From Halorientalis pallida (lineage in GTDB: Archaea; Halobacteriota; Halobacteria; Halobacteriales; Haloarculaceae): DNA of 64,000 nt. Location of the stretch: assembly GCF_004118325.1 (NCBI RefSeq), contig NZ_RDFA01000006.1, positions 124,001 to 188,000 of the forward strand, in the 5' to 3' direction. Under the pieces are notes generated by a model, which ran no database searches, was not told where the DNA came from, and saw nothing but the letters and a program-made list of their open reading frames with translations. The position numbers were made by a program, and so were the translations under genes. Shown here one piece after another: positions 48,878 through 57,606 of the stretch. Numbering within the stretch: the stretch's first letter is position 1; each line of letters starts with the position of its first letter.

Positions 48878-50565
48878 CCGGCGACGTTCCGGAGATCGAC
48901 GTGGACCTGGACGACGAGGACATCTACGACCCGTACGCCGTCGGGACGGGTGACCAGCGGGCCTTCTGGGCCGACGCCGTCGCCGACGCCATCCTGGCCA
49001 CAGAACCCGAGGACCCCATCGTCATCAAGGGCGGCGTCTCTCCCTCCGGCGTGCCCCACATCGGCCACTTCAACGAGATCCTGCGGAGCTACTTCGTGGC
49101 CGAGGCCCTGCGCGACCGGGGCCGGGAGGTTCGACAGGTGTTCACCACCGACGACAAGGACCCGCTCCGGAAGATTCCCCGGACGCTCGCCGATCTAGAC
49201 TGGAACATCGTCGATTTCGGTGACGATGCGGTGGATTCGGCCGCGGTCGGTCAGAACCTCGGCAAGCCCTACACCGACATTCCCGACCCCTTCGGGTGCT
49301 GTGACTCGTACGGCGAACACTTCACTACCCTGCTCCTCGAAGCGGCCGACCTCGTGGACGTGCCTATCGAGTTCGTCTCGAACACGGAGCGCTACGAAGA
49401 CGGCGAGTTCGAGTCGATCACGCGCGACCTCCTCTCCCGGGCCGACGAGGCCCGCGACCTCCTGAGCGACTACCAGGACAGCGTCGACGCCGAGTACACC
49501 CCCTTCACACCCCAGTGTGCCGAGTGCGGGAAGCTGACGGGCGAGGTCACGAACGTCGACCTCGACGCCGGCGAACTCGAGTACACGTGCACGGACCTGG
49601 AGGCCGGCGACCGCACGATCCAGGGCTGTGGTCACGAGGGGACCGCAACGCTCCGGGCGGGCAAGCTCCCCTGGCGGTTCGAGTGGCCCGCGCAGTGGGA
49701 CATCCTCGGGGTCGATTTCGAGCCGTTCGGGAAGGACCACGCCGAGGGCTCCTGGCCCAGCGGCGAGGAGATCGCCCGGAACCTGCTCGACGTGGACCCG
49801 CCGGTGCCGATGGTCTACGAGTGGTTCACGCTGAACGGCGCGGCGCTCTCTTCCTCGTCGGGCAACGTCGTCACCGTCGCGGAGGTGCTGGAACTCCTCG
49901 AACCCGAGGTGTTCCGGTACTTCTTCGTGAAGAACCCCCGCAAGCAGCGGGACTTCAGCGTCGAGACGCTGGACCAGCTGGTCGACGAGTTCGACCGCCT
50001 CGAGCGGGTCTACTTCGGCGCGGTCGAGCCCCGGGACGAGACCGAAGCGGAGCTCGTCGAGCGGGCCTACCCGAAGGTGGTCGACTCGGTGCCCCAGCAC
50101 CAGCCGATCCGGATTCCCTACACCTTCGCCGCGGTGCTCGGGATGACCGACGACCCGGAACTGCGGGAGACCATGGCCCGGCGGGAGGGGCACATTCCCG
50201 AGGACGCGACGCCGGAACAGGTCCACGCGGCGCTGACCCGCGTCGAGCAGGCCCGTGCCTGGGCCGAGCGGACCGACAACGAGTACAACTATCGACTGGC
50301 CGAGGCCCTGCCCGACGTGGACTTCGACGAGGCGACCGCCGCCGCGCTGGACGACCTGGCCGAGTTCGTCGCCGAGCACGACGACGGCGAGGAGATCCAG
50401 GGCGAGATCTACGAGGCGGCCAAGCGCCACGAGATCGAAGTGAGTGACTTCTTCGGCGCGGGCTATCGCCTCTTTCTCGACACGGACCAGGGCCCCCGCC
50501 TCGGCCCCTTCCTCGCGGCGCTGGACGAGGCGTTCGTCCTCGACCGACTGCGCCGGGAGGCCTGA
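48874..50565 (+). CDS. lysS: lysyl-tRNA synthetase, class I
   Basis: 563 residues, class I LysRS typical of archaea. The HIGH-type motif is VPHIGHFNEILRSY and the KMSKS-equivalent is SSSSGNV in LNGAALSSSSGNVVTVAEVL. Zinc-ligand pairs are QCAECGKLTGEV and CTDLEAGDRTIQGCGHEGTATL. The C-terminal helical cage domain (RVEQARAWAERTDNEYNYRLAEAL) binds the anticodon. Translation starts at GTG inside the pyrH stop (GTGA). Confidence 0.96.
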   Translation: MTGDVPEIDVDLDDEDIYDPYAVGTGDQRAFWADAVADAILATEPEDPIVIKGGVSPSGVPHIGHFNEILRSYFVAEALRDRGREVRQVFTTDDKDPLRKIPRTLADLDWNIVDFGDDAVDSAAVGQNLGKPYTDIPDPFGCCDSYGEHFTTLLLEAADLVDVPIEFVSNTERYEDGEFESITRDLLSRADEARDLLSDYQDSVDAEYTPFTPQCAECGKLTGEVTNVDLDAGELEYTCTDLEAGDRTIQGCGHEGTATLRAGKLPWRFEWPAQWDILGVDFEPFGKDHAEGSWPSGEEIARNLLDVDPPVPMVYEWFTLNGAALSSSSGNVVTVAEVLELLEPEVFRYFFVKNPRKQRDFSVETLDQLVDEFDRLERVYFGAVEPRDETEAELVERAYPKVVDSVPQHQPIRIPYTFAAVLGMTDDPELRETMARREGHIPEDATPEQVHAALTRVEQARAWAERTDNEYNYRLAEALPDVDFDEATAAALDDLAEFVAEHDDGEEIQGEIYEAAKRHEIEVSDFFGAGYRLFLDTDQGPRLGPFLAALDEAFVLDRLRREA

Positions 50566-50659
50566 GCGGCGGTCCTGCGACTGGCCGTCCCGCCCAGGGT
50601 TCCCGTGTGGCGTGTGCCGAACCAAACCCTCTTGACCGACAGGCCCCTCAGTTCGAGCG

Positions 50660-52486
50660 ATGGCAGACCTGTTGTTGTGGGTACTCGCCGGGGTCCTCCT
50701 CTACACCCTGGCGATGATGGCGTTGCGGACCCAGGGGTGGCTCCCGAGTTACATCCGCGTGTCGGGGCCGATCACGACCGTCCACACCAAGCGCGGGCGG
50801 GCCTTCCTGAACTGGCTCGCCGCGCCGAGACGGTTCTGGCGCGCCTACGGCAACTTCGGCGTCGGGATCGCTCTGGTGACCATGGGCGCGATGCTGGTCG
50901 TCGTGTTGACGGCCGCGGCCGGAAGCATCCTCTCGCCCGAAGCGACACCCTCCGAAGTCCGCAACCCCCAGAACGTCCTCGTGATTCCTGGCGTCAACGA
51001 GTTCCTCCCGCTGTCGGCCGCCCCGGGTATCATCTTCGGCCTGCTGGTCGGCCTCGTCGTCCACGAGGGCGGCCACGGCCTGCTCTGCCGGGTCGAGAAC
51101 ATCGACATCGACTCGATGGGGCTTGCCTTCTTCGCCTTCATCCCCGTCGGGGCGTTCGTCGAACCCGACGAGGAGAGCCGGAACGAGGCCGATCGGGGCT
51201 CCCAGACCCGGATGTTCTCCGCGGGTGTGATGAACAACTTCGCGATCACCGTGATCGCGTTCGCCCTCCTCTTTGGCCCTATCGTCGGCTCCATCGCCGT
51301 CGCCGACGGCGCGCCGGTCGGCCAGTCACTGCCCGGCTCGACCGCCGAAGCGGCGGGCATCGAACGTGGCGACCTCATCACGGCCGTCAACGGGACCGCG
51401 ATCGCCGAGCCCGGCGAACTGGAGACCGTCCTCCGGAACACCACCGGCCAACAGGTGGCGGTCGACCTCAACGGCGGTGACCGGACGATCCAGGTGACCA
51501 GGGAGCCGACGATCACGGCCGCGGTCCCGCAGGTCATCGACGGACGGGGGAACGAGAGCGGGATCAACTGGAGCGAGCGGACTCCGACCGACGTGGTCGC
51601 GGTCAACGGGACGGCGGTTAGCACCGAACGTGAGTTCGAACAGGCTGTCGCGAACCACACCGTCGCGACGGTCGAGACCGAGAACGGCACCGCGACGTTC
51701 CCGACCGGCGCGTTCGTCATTCAGGTCTTCGAGGACGGGCCGCTCGGGAACACCACGGCACCGACCGACCGGTACGTGATCGTCACCGAAATCGCCGGCG
51801 AGCGGGTGATCGACCCCGGCTCGCTGAGCGAGGCCCTGCGTGACGAGCAACCCGGCGAGACGGTCCCGGTCGAGACGTACGTCCTCCGGGACGGCGACTT
51901 CGAGCGGGACGTGTACAACGTCACGCTCGACCCGCACCCGAACGGACCGGGCGGGTTCGTCGGCGTCGCACCCGCCCGCGGCGTCAGCGGCCTGGTCGTC
52001 AACGACTTCGGGATCAAGACCTACCCCGCCGAGGACTTCCTGGGGCTCCTGCAGGGTGACTCGGAGGCCTTCGGCGGCCTGACCGACGGCTCGTGGCTCG
52101 GCCGCGTGTTCATGGTGTTGATCATGCCATTCATCGGCGTCCTCCAGTCCCAGATCCCCTACAACTTCGCCGGGTTCGTCCCCGAGATCGCCAACTTCTA
52201 CACGGCGACCGGCCTGCTGGGTGGCCTGGGCAGCGGCGTCTTGATCGCAGCCAACCTGTTGTTCTGGACTGCCTGGGTCAACCTCCAGCTGGGGATGTTC
52301 AACCTCGTCCCGACATTCCCGCTGGACGGCGGGCACATCCTCCGGACCAGTTCGGAGGCGATCATCTCACGGCTCCCCGTCGACGGCGGCCGGCGGCTGA
52401 CCACGACGGTCACCGTCTCGATCAGCCTCCTGATGCTGGCGGGCCTGTTCCTGATGATCTTCGGGCCACAGCTGTTCACGGGCTGA
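50660..52486 (+). CDS. site-2 protease (M50) with PDZ domains
   Basis: 608 residues. N-terminal helices lead to VVHEGGHGLLCRVENI (zinc HExxH), and the second zinc site is NLVPTFPLDGGHILRT near residue 560. Between them, after the helix SAGVMNNFAITVIAFALLFGPIVGSI, are one clear PDZ domain (GSTAEAAGIERGDLITAVNGTAI, about 225-290) and a second, diverged one (about 295-440, with EIAGERVIDPGSLSEAL). Extracytoplasmic PDZ domains usually gate access of site-1-cleaved substrates. It has the typical architecture of haloarchaeal S2P proteins and is distinct from the PDZ-less M50 protein at 41 kb. Confidence 0.93.
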   Translation: MADLLLWVLAGVLLYTLAMMALRTQGWLPSYIRVSGPITTVHTKRGRAFLNWLAAPRRFWRAYGNFGVGIALVTMGAMLVVVLTAAAGSILSPEATPSEVRNPQNVLVIPGVNEFLPLSAAPGIIFGLLVGLVVHEGGHGLLCRVENIDIDSMGLAFFAFIPVGAFVEPDEESRNEADRGSQTRMFSAGVMNNFAITVIAFALLFGPIVGSIAVADGAPVGQSLPGSTAEAAGIERGDLITAVNGTAIAEPGELETVLRNTTGQQVAVDLNGGDRTIQVTREPTITAAVPQVIDGRGNESGINWSERTPTDVVAVNGTAVSTEREFEQAVANHTVATVETENGTATFPTGAFVIQVFEDGPLGNTTAPTDRYVIVTEIAGERVIDPGSLSEALRDEQPGETVPVETYVLRDGDFERDVYNVTLDPHPNGPGGFVGVAPARGVSGLVVNDFGIKTYPAEDFLGLLQGDSEAFGGLTDGSWLGRVFMVLIMPFIGVLQSQIPYNFAGFVPEIANFYTATGLLGGLGSGVLIAANLLFWTAWVNLQLGMFNLVPTFPLDGGHILRTSSEAIISRLPVDGGRRLTTTVTVSISLLMLAGLFLMIFGPQLFTG

Positions 52487-52566
52487 CGGGGCCGTCGACT
52501 CCGGCGTCGCGGCCGTGTCCGTCCGAGAACGGAAACCTCCTTACGAAGCCGTCCTAACGGACGTGT

Positions 52567-54501
52567 ATGACTCAGCGCGACCCGCCGCCGACGGAGGAGG
52601 GATGGTACGCACTGCACGACTTCCGAACCATCGACTGGGACGCCTGGCGCGAGGCCCCAGAACGCCGTCGTCAGCGGGCACTCGAGGAGGGCACCGAGTA
52701 CCTCCAGTCCCACGCCGCGCTAGAGGACGTGGACGACCCCGGTGAGTTCGGCGGCGGCCACACCGCCGTGTTCACCGTCGTCGGCCACAAGGCCGACCTG
52801 ATGATCGTCCATCTGCGACAGACGGTCGGCCACGTCGAAGCCGCCGAGCGCCGGTTCGAGCGGACGGAACTCGCCGCGTTCACCGAGCAGCCGACCTCGT
52901 ACCTCTCCGTTACCGAGGCCTCGGGCTACACCGAGCGCGCCCGCGACTACTTCGAGGGCGAGGTCGACGACGACTCCGGGCTGGCTCAGTACATCCAGCA
53001 GCGGCTCCACCCCGAGATTCCCGACGCCGAGCACGTCTGTTTCTACCCGATGAGCAAGCGTCGCCAGCCCGAGCAGAACTGGTACGACCTGCCCTTCGAC
53101 GAGCGGGCCGAACACATGGCCCGCCACGGCGACATCGGCCGGGGCTACGGCGGCAAGGTGAACCAGATGATCGCATCCAGCGTCGGTTTCGACGACTACG
53201 AGTGGGGCATCACGCTCTGGGCCGACGACCCCACCGACATCAAGGACCTGCTCAACGAGATGCGCTTCGACCCCTCCAGCTCGAAGTTCGCCGACTTTGG
53301 CCCCTTCTACTTCGGCAAACGATTCGAGCCCGTCGAGCTGGACGCCTACCTCGCCGGCGAGCCCGTCCCGACCGACGGCGACGCCGAGAGCGCCGCGAGC
53401 CACCACGGTGAGAGTCACGGTGACGCCGACGCTCAGCACGGCGGCGACGACCACGCCCACGGACAGACCGACGCCGACGATCACCCGCCAGCCGAGGAGA
53501 GCGCCGACAGCGAAGACGGCGACTCGGGGTCTTCTGGTGGCCGCCCCACGCCGGGCGACGCCGACCTCGACGAGGACGACGAACTCGAAGGCAAACTCGC
53601 CAACCTCGGACTGTTCCCCGGGCAGGACTACGACGAGGGAACCTACGGACTGGTCTTCTACTCCGAAGCCGACGCGAGCGACCTGGCCGACGACGTGGAC
53701 GGCCTCCGGGGCAACTTCGAGCACTACGACACCCACGTCCTCACGACCGTTCGCGCCAACGAGGGTCGGGCGGCCATCGCCAGCGTCTGGCGGACCGAGA
53801 GCGCGGCCGACACCGCCGCGGGCTTCCTGAACGATCTGGACGGGATCGTCGAGGGCTATCGCGGCCCGCTCGGTGAGCAGGACGCCGACGAACCCGAGGC
53901 CGCCGGCACCGACGACGAGATCCGCGGCGAACTGGTCGAGGAAGACATCTACGCCGGCCAGCCCCGCGGCGAGGACGTGTTCGCCTTGGTCCTCTACTCC
54001 GAGGCCGACGCCGACACCCTCTTCGAGGAAGTCGACGGCCTCCGGGACAGTTTCGACCACTACGACAGCCACGTGAAGACCGCCGTCTACGACACCCGGG
54101 CCGAGGACAGCGACCGGTCGGCCGTCGTCTCCCTCTGGGAGACCGAGACGGCCGCCGAGAAGGCCGCCGGCTTCCTCTCGGACCTGCCCGAAGTCGTCGG
54201 CCGCGCCGGCGAGGGCGAGGGCTTCGGGACGATGGGCATGTTCTACACCGTCAAGCCCGACTACCGCGATGAGTTCACCGAGCGCTTCGATGCCGTGGGT
54301 GACCTGCTGGCCGACATGGAGGGCCACCGCGAGACGGCCCTGCTGGTCAACCGCGAGGACGCAAACGACATGTTCATCGCCAGCCAGTGGCGGGCCCAGG
54401 ACGACGCCATGGAATTCTTCCGCTCCGAGGAGTTCTCCGAGACCGTCTCGTGGGGACAGGAAGTGCTGGCTGATCGGCCGCGGCACGTGTTCCTCGCCTA
54501 G
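52567..54501 (+). CDS. hemQ: HemQ-like chlorite dismutase family protein fused to ABM domains
   Basis: 644 residues. Residues 1-265 are a HemQ/Cld domain: VCFYPMSKRRQPEQNWYDLPFDER holds the HemQ Tyr (Y160 in FYPMSKRR), and MARHGDIGRGYGGKVNQMI the proximal heme His (H187). It should decarboxylate coproheme to heme. A disordered linker (about 271-337) has seven His between 279 and 306 (SHHGESHG, HGGDDHAHG), possibly metal or heme binding. Then come three ferredoxin-like ABM-type units (starting near 350, 445 and 553), each with GLVFYSEAD-like strands and an exposed WRTES/WETET/WRAQD edge. This matches the Cld-ABM fusion (PitA type) known in haloarchaea. The stop is followed at once by repeat B. 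Confidence 0.9.
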   Translation: MTQRDPPPTEEGWYALHDFRTIDWDAWREAPERRRQRALEEGTEYLQSHAALEDVDDPGEFGGGHTAVFTVVGHKADLMIVHLRQTVGHVEAAERRFERTELAAFTEQPTSYLSVTEASGYTERARDYFEGEVDDDSGLAQYIQQRLHPEIPDAEHVCFYPMSKRRQPEQNWYDLPFDERAEHMARHGDIGRGYGGKVNQMIASSVGFDDYEWGITLWADDPTDIKDLLNEMRFDPSSSKFADFGPFYFGKRFEPVELDAYLAGEPVPTDGDAESAASHHGESHGDADAQHGGDDHAHGQTDADDHPPAEESADSEDGDSGSSGGRPTPGDADLDEDDELEGKLANLGLFPGQDYDEGTYGLVFYSEADASDLADDVDGLRGNFEHYDTHVLTTVRANEGRAAIASVWRTESAADTAAGFLNDLDGIVEGYRGPLGEQDADEPEAAGTDDEIRGELVEEDIYAGQPRGEDVFALVLYSEADADTLFEEVDGLRDSFDHYDSHVKTAVYDTRAEDSDRSAVVSLWETETAAEKAAGFLSDLPEVVGRAGEGEGFGTMGMFYTVKPDYRDEFTERFDAVGDLLADMEGHRETALLVNREDANDMFIASQWRAQDDAMEFFRSEEFSETVSWGQEVLADRPRHVFLA

Positions 54502-54504
54502 CAC

Positions 54505-54686
54505 CTTCTTACCTCGGGGGGTTCGCGGATCGAACCCCCCATCGTAAAAACGTGTGCCAAAAACGTCCCGGACGCTCGCTGCGCTCGCGTCCGGTGTCCT
54601 CGTGAGTGACCGCAGGGAACGAACGAGGGCTCGAAAGACACAGAGTGTCTTTCGGTGAACCGCGCGCCTCCGGCGCGCGGATGCTA
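54505..54686 (+). repeat. hairpin-rich dispersed repeat, copy B
   Basis: Hairpins: 54516-54540 (perfect 10-bp stem GGGGGGTTCG), 54568-54594 (8-bp stem CCGGACGC), 54632-54654 (perfect 10-bp stem CGAAAGACAC, loop AGA), 54660-54680 (perfect 9-bp stem CCGCGCGCC, loop TCC). Linkers match copy A: AAAAACGTGTGCC-AAAAA, then GTGAGTGACCGCAGGGAACGA (54602-54622), and the end GCGGATGCT. It begins right after the hemQ stop. The stems differ from copy A but remain complementary. Confidence 0.8.
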
Positions 54687-54969
54687 GTTTCGGCAAGAAG
54701 TATGTGCAATAGCCGATGCACAGTGCCTGCCAACCTCCTGCTGTCGGTTCTGCCGGTTCGTGTTAATGTTCACGGAGCGCTGCTGAATACAGAGGGTGCA
54801 TTCAGTACGCTGCATTCACTTTGTTGTGCAATAACCCGCAGTGACTACAGCTGCCCAGTGTCATTTCAACAGCCTCCACACGACTGAAGCCGTGGGCTCT
54901 CTCCTCGAATCTCTGTAAAACAGGGTTTCGCATCAACAGGGAAATGACAATCTCACACCGAGACACTTC
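54687..54969. other. A+T-richer non-coding stretch with a solo IS end
   Basis: No gene is seen. GTGCATTCAGTACGCTGCATTCACT (54806-54830) has two GCATTCA repeats, similar to GCATTCGCGC motifs at 56131 and 57349. The end of the stretch holds a solo tnpB-type right end (54879-54920). Confidence 0.5.
54879..54920 (-). mobile_element. solo IS1341-type right end
   Basis: CACGACTGAAGCCGTG followed by GGCTCTCTCCTCGAATCTCTGTAA closely matches the sequence at 59767-59806 and the tnpB 3' hairpin at 58493-58516. No transposase is attached, so it is a remnant or a footprint. Read on the minus strand it has the same orientation as the tnpB gene. Confidence 0.6.
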
Positions 54970-55521
54970 TCAGGCGATACCGCCAAGGAGATTCCCGACG
55001 GTGTAGGCGACGAGGGCGGCAACCATGCCGACGACGAACATCTCGGCACCGTTCACGTACCACTGTCGTCGCGTTACCAGACTACGGCTCGCGCCGACAG
55101 CGAAAAAAGCGAGCCCAGTGAAAGCGATCGATAACTGAAAACTGGGGCTGAATTCGAGGATGTATGGAATCAGGGGAGCCCACCCGGCAATGACGAAGGC
55201 GAGAAACGTGACGAACGCCGTTCTGCCTGGTGACTTCCCATCGGTCGGCTCTTCTGGGGGGTCTGGATTATCACTACGAACGGAGCGCTGGTAATCGAGT
55301 TCTGACCGCCGACTGAGATAGTTGCTCATCCCCATCGAGAACCCGTCGGCGAAGAGATTCGCCGCCCCCAGGATGAGCACGATCGAGGGGTTCAGTGCGG
55401 CCCCGGCGACGCCCGAGACGACGGCAAACGTCGTGACGATTCCGTCGTTTGCGCCGTAGATGACTTCGGCGAGATATCGTCCGGATGATTCAACATCGTC
55501 GCCGAGGAGTCGTTCAATCAT
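54970..55521 (-). CDS. VIT1/CCC1-family iron or manganese transporter
   Basis: 183 residues, about five transmembrane helices. YLAEVIYGANDGIVTTFAVVSGVAGA (the family's first helix with the GxxDG metal site) and ANLFADGFSMGMSNYLSRRSE are diagnostic. A short cytoplasmic loop (DNPDPPEEPTDGKSPGR) takes the place of the longer metal-binding domain of plant VIT1. It probably exports or sequesters Fe2+/Mn2+. Codon use is less G+C-biased than that of the neighbouring housekeeping genes, compatible with acquisition. Confidence 0.9.
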   Translation of the reverse strand: MIERLLGDDVESSGRYLAEVIYGANDGIVTTFAVVSGVAGAALNPSIVLILGAANLFADGFSMGMSNYLSRRSELDYQRSVRSDNPDPPEEPTDGKSPGRTAFVTFLAFVIAGWAPLIPYILEFSPSFQLSIAFTGLAFFAVGASRSLVTRRQWYVNGAEMFVVGMVAALVAYTVGNLLGGIA

Positions 55522-55620
55522 TCTCCCTCAGTACGTACGCCAGTTCTCGACTAATTATTCGTGGTCACTCGCGTCGGAAGTGGAAAGAACAACTTCCCGC
55601 TCTCAACCCCATGGCTAACC

Positions 55621-56049
55621 ATGAGGGAACGCGTCCTCGTTCCATTCGATGGATCTCCCCTGTCTCAGCGTGCACTGGAGCGAGCCCTCACGAAGCACCC
55701 TGACGACCAGATTACCGTCCTCTACGTGATTGACCCGGTGCTTGCCGTGTACGAAGTGGAGATGAAGGGACTACCCGCAGCAAACACCTGGCATGACCGG
55801 ATAACCGACTGGGCCGACGAGATCTGTGCTGAGGCAACGGAGTACGCTGGCGAACATGGCTGTGAAATCACGACAGCGACCGAAATCGGTCGACCTGCCC
55901 GTACCATCTTAGCGTACGCGGACGAATACGGAATCGACCACATCATCATGGGAAGCCATGGACGCGAGGGAGTGTCACGAGTCGTCCTCGGAAGTGTCGC
56001 AGAACGTGTACTGCGACAGGCACCGATCCCAGTAACTATCGTGCGGTAA
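55621..56049 (+). CDS. UspA-family universal stress protein
   Basis: 142 residues, MRERVLVPFDGSPLSQRALERAL to PIPVTIVR. The full ATP-binding loop MGSHGREGVSRVVLGSVAERVL (G-x2-G-x9-G-S) is intact, unlike the copy at 30.9 kb. The in-frame extension to 55561 is not conserved. The gene is divergent from the VIT1-like gene (99-base gap), so the two may share regulation. Confidence 0.92.
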   Translation: MRERVLVPFDGSPLSQRALERALTKHPDDQITVLYVIDPVLAVYEVEMKGLPAANTWHDRITDWADEICAEATEYAGEHGCEITTATEIGRPARTILAYADEYGIDHIIMGSHGREGVSRVVLGSVAERVLRQAPIPVTIVR

Positions 56050-56433
56050 GAATCATGGTGACAGTGATAAGTGACAGTTCCACGAAATTCTCACATTGTT
56101 GATTAAAACGATCTAGCCACTCCCTGCTGCATTCGCGCACTGTATTCACCGCCATGTGTTCTGACAACCTTCGTATACAACAATTCACCGTGTCCAATAC
56201 TCAGAGGTTGAACTCATCAGGATGGGTCCGTATCTTTCGTCGTCTCATTGCAACTGTTTTGTCACGAACCATGGTAGAGAGTCAGGAGTTCGATCCCCAC
56301 TGATTCCTCTTACTGAGTGAGTACGCCACGAAGAATCGACTTTCACTCCCAGGCAAAGATAAAATCGCCTGTATTACCACATCTGATACTGTGGCCGTGC
56401 AAATTTGTACTGTTACTGGCTATATTCGTGTGG
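56050..56433. other. A+T-richer non-coding stretch
   Basis: No gene is recognised. A GCTGCATTCGCGCACTGTATTCACC segment (56129-56153) resembles the repeats near 54.8 kb, and GAGTTCGATCCCCACTGA (56284-56301) looks like a tRNA T-arm but is unpaired. TATA-like CTATATTC lies at 56420-56427, too close to the next ATG for a leaderless start. Confidence 0.45.
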
Positions 56434-57042
56434 ATGCAAGCATCAGACTTCGACTTGGAGGGCGACCTGACATATGGGGCACAGCAGGGTGTGAACGTAT
56501 TCAAGAACAATCGGATGGTGACGTTCAACGCTGGTGCCATTGGGCTCCTCCGGCAGCAGCTCATCGACTCGATGGGCACAGAGACAGCCCGAGAGCAACT
56601 CCTTCGATTTGGCTTTCAGTCCGGCTACGCCGACTTCTTGCAGATGCAGGCCAGCTACGACTGGGAGACCCCGGGTGACTTATTGGAGGTCGGTCCAGCA
56701 CTCCACACTCAGGAGGGAATTGTCGCAGTTGAGCCGACCGAGATGGAGTACGATCGCGAGGCCGGCGAATTCTACTTCAACGGCACCTGGCACAACTCGT
56801 ATGAGGCACAACAGCATCTCATACACAACGGCGAAAGCGACCACCCGGTCTGCTGGAGTCTCATGGGGTATGGCTCAGCGTGGTGTAGTGGGTTCATGGG
56901 GATTCCAGTTCTAGAGATGGAGTCACGATGTGTTGGCATGGGTGACGACGTTTGCGAGTGGGTCATCAAACCGCTCGATGAGTGGGGTGAAGAGGCTGAT
57001 CCATATATCGACGCGCTTGAAGATTTCTACGAGGAGGTGTAA
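56434..57042 (+). CDS. stand-alone XylR_N-V4R sensor protein
   Basis: 202 residues. The first half (DLTYGAQQGVNVFKNNRMVTFNAGAIGLLRQQLIDSMG, GFQSGYADFLQ) matches the XylR N-terminal activator domain. The second half is the V4R fold (CWSLMGYGSAWCSGFMGIPVLEMESRCVGMGDDVCEWVIKP), with a Cys/His set (CW, WC, C, C) able to bind metal. In bacteria this module senses aromatic ligands in front of an AAA+ domain; here there is no effector domain. A 63-aa gene follows two bases after the stop and may be the partner. The base composition suggests acquisition. Confidence 0.88.
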   Translation: MQASDFDLEGDLTYGAQQGVNVFKNNRMVTFNAGAIGLLRQQLIDSMGTETAREQLLRFGFQSGYADFLQMQASYDWETPGDLLEVGPALHTQEGIVAVEPTEMEYDREAGEFYFNGTWHNSYEAQQHLIHNGESDHPVCWSLMGYGSAWCSGFMGIPVLEMESRCVGMGDDVCEWVIKPLDEWGEEADPYIDALEDFYEEV

Positions 57043-57044
57043 AC

Positions 57045-57236
57045 ATGGGAGAAAAACTCATGCAATACTACAGCCTGGTCGAGGAAGAAGAGGGTCTCAA
57101 CGGCAAGATCGAACTGGCCAAAGAGACGAATCTCCCGGGAACAAAGGCATCGACAGCACCGGATTCAGAAGAAAACATCGAGTTGTTCCGAGACGCGCTT
57201 GAGGACATTCTAGGCGAGGAACCACCGCAACTGTAG
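57045..57236 (+). CDS. small acidic protein co-transcribed with the V4R sensor
   Basis: 63 residues, MGEKLMQYYSLVEEEEGLNGKIELAKETNLP then ENIELFRDALEDILGEEPPQL. It is predicted to be mainly helical and soluble, and I recognise no family. It starts two bases after the V4R gene stop, so coupled translation is expected. A role as effector or adaptor of the V4R sensor is an inference from context. Confidence 0.75.
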   Translation: MGEKLMQYYSLVEEEEGLNGKIELAKETNLPGTKASTAPDSEENIELFRDALEDILGEEPPQL

Positions 57237-57429
57237 ATTACAATCACTCGTAATTTCCAGTTGGTGTGGGCAATCGACGTGATGACAGTACCTGATGAGT
57301 GTGGATTCTCATCAGGAGTGAATCTCCAACCCTCTCACCCGAACTGCCGCATTCGCGCGATCCATCCAGCACGCGGCCCTTGTCAGAGATCAGATTGGTC
57401 GCTGATCGGAACGGTACATCAGTCCTCTG
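57237..57429. other. non-coding stretch before repeat C
   Basis: No gene is seen. It contains GCCGCATTCGCGCGATCCATC (57348-57368), similar to segments at 54.8 and 56.1 kb. The rest shows nothing recognisable. Confidence 0.45.
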
Positions 57430-57546
57430 TACTGAGCGCAGGCATCCGCGAGCGAAGCGAGCGCTTCACTGAAGCCGAACGGAGTGAGGCTTCAGCCTCT
57501 CTCGCCCACGTTTTTCGAGGTGAGGTTGCGCGCCGCTGACGCGCCA
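57430..57546 (-). repeat. hairpin-rich dispersed repeat, copy C (short, inverted)
   Basis: Read on the minus strand: GCGCG/CGCGC hairpin, then the linker CGAAAAACGTGGGC (57504-57517), then GGCTGAAGCC...GGCTTCAG (arms 57469-57476 and 57488-57495), then GCTCGCTTCGCTCGCGGATGCC, ending in the GCGGATGC (57442-57449) shared with A and B. The middle GTGACCGCAGGGAACGA linker is absent. It lies inverted relative to copy B, closing the A+T-richer segment. Confidence 0.65.
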
Positions 57547-57606
57547 CCCGACGATGAAAAAGGTGGGTTCGAAACACTCACCAGTCCCATCCGTCTTGAT
57601 GCTGGT

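Noticed and set aside
56277-56310. GAGTTCGATCCCCACTGA resembling a T-arm
   Set aside because: No complementary stem and no other tRNA arms nearby.
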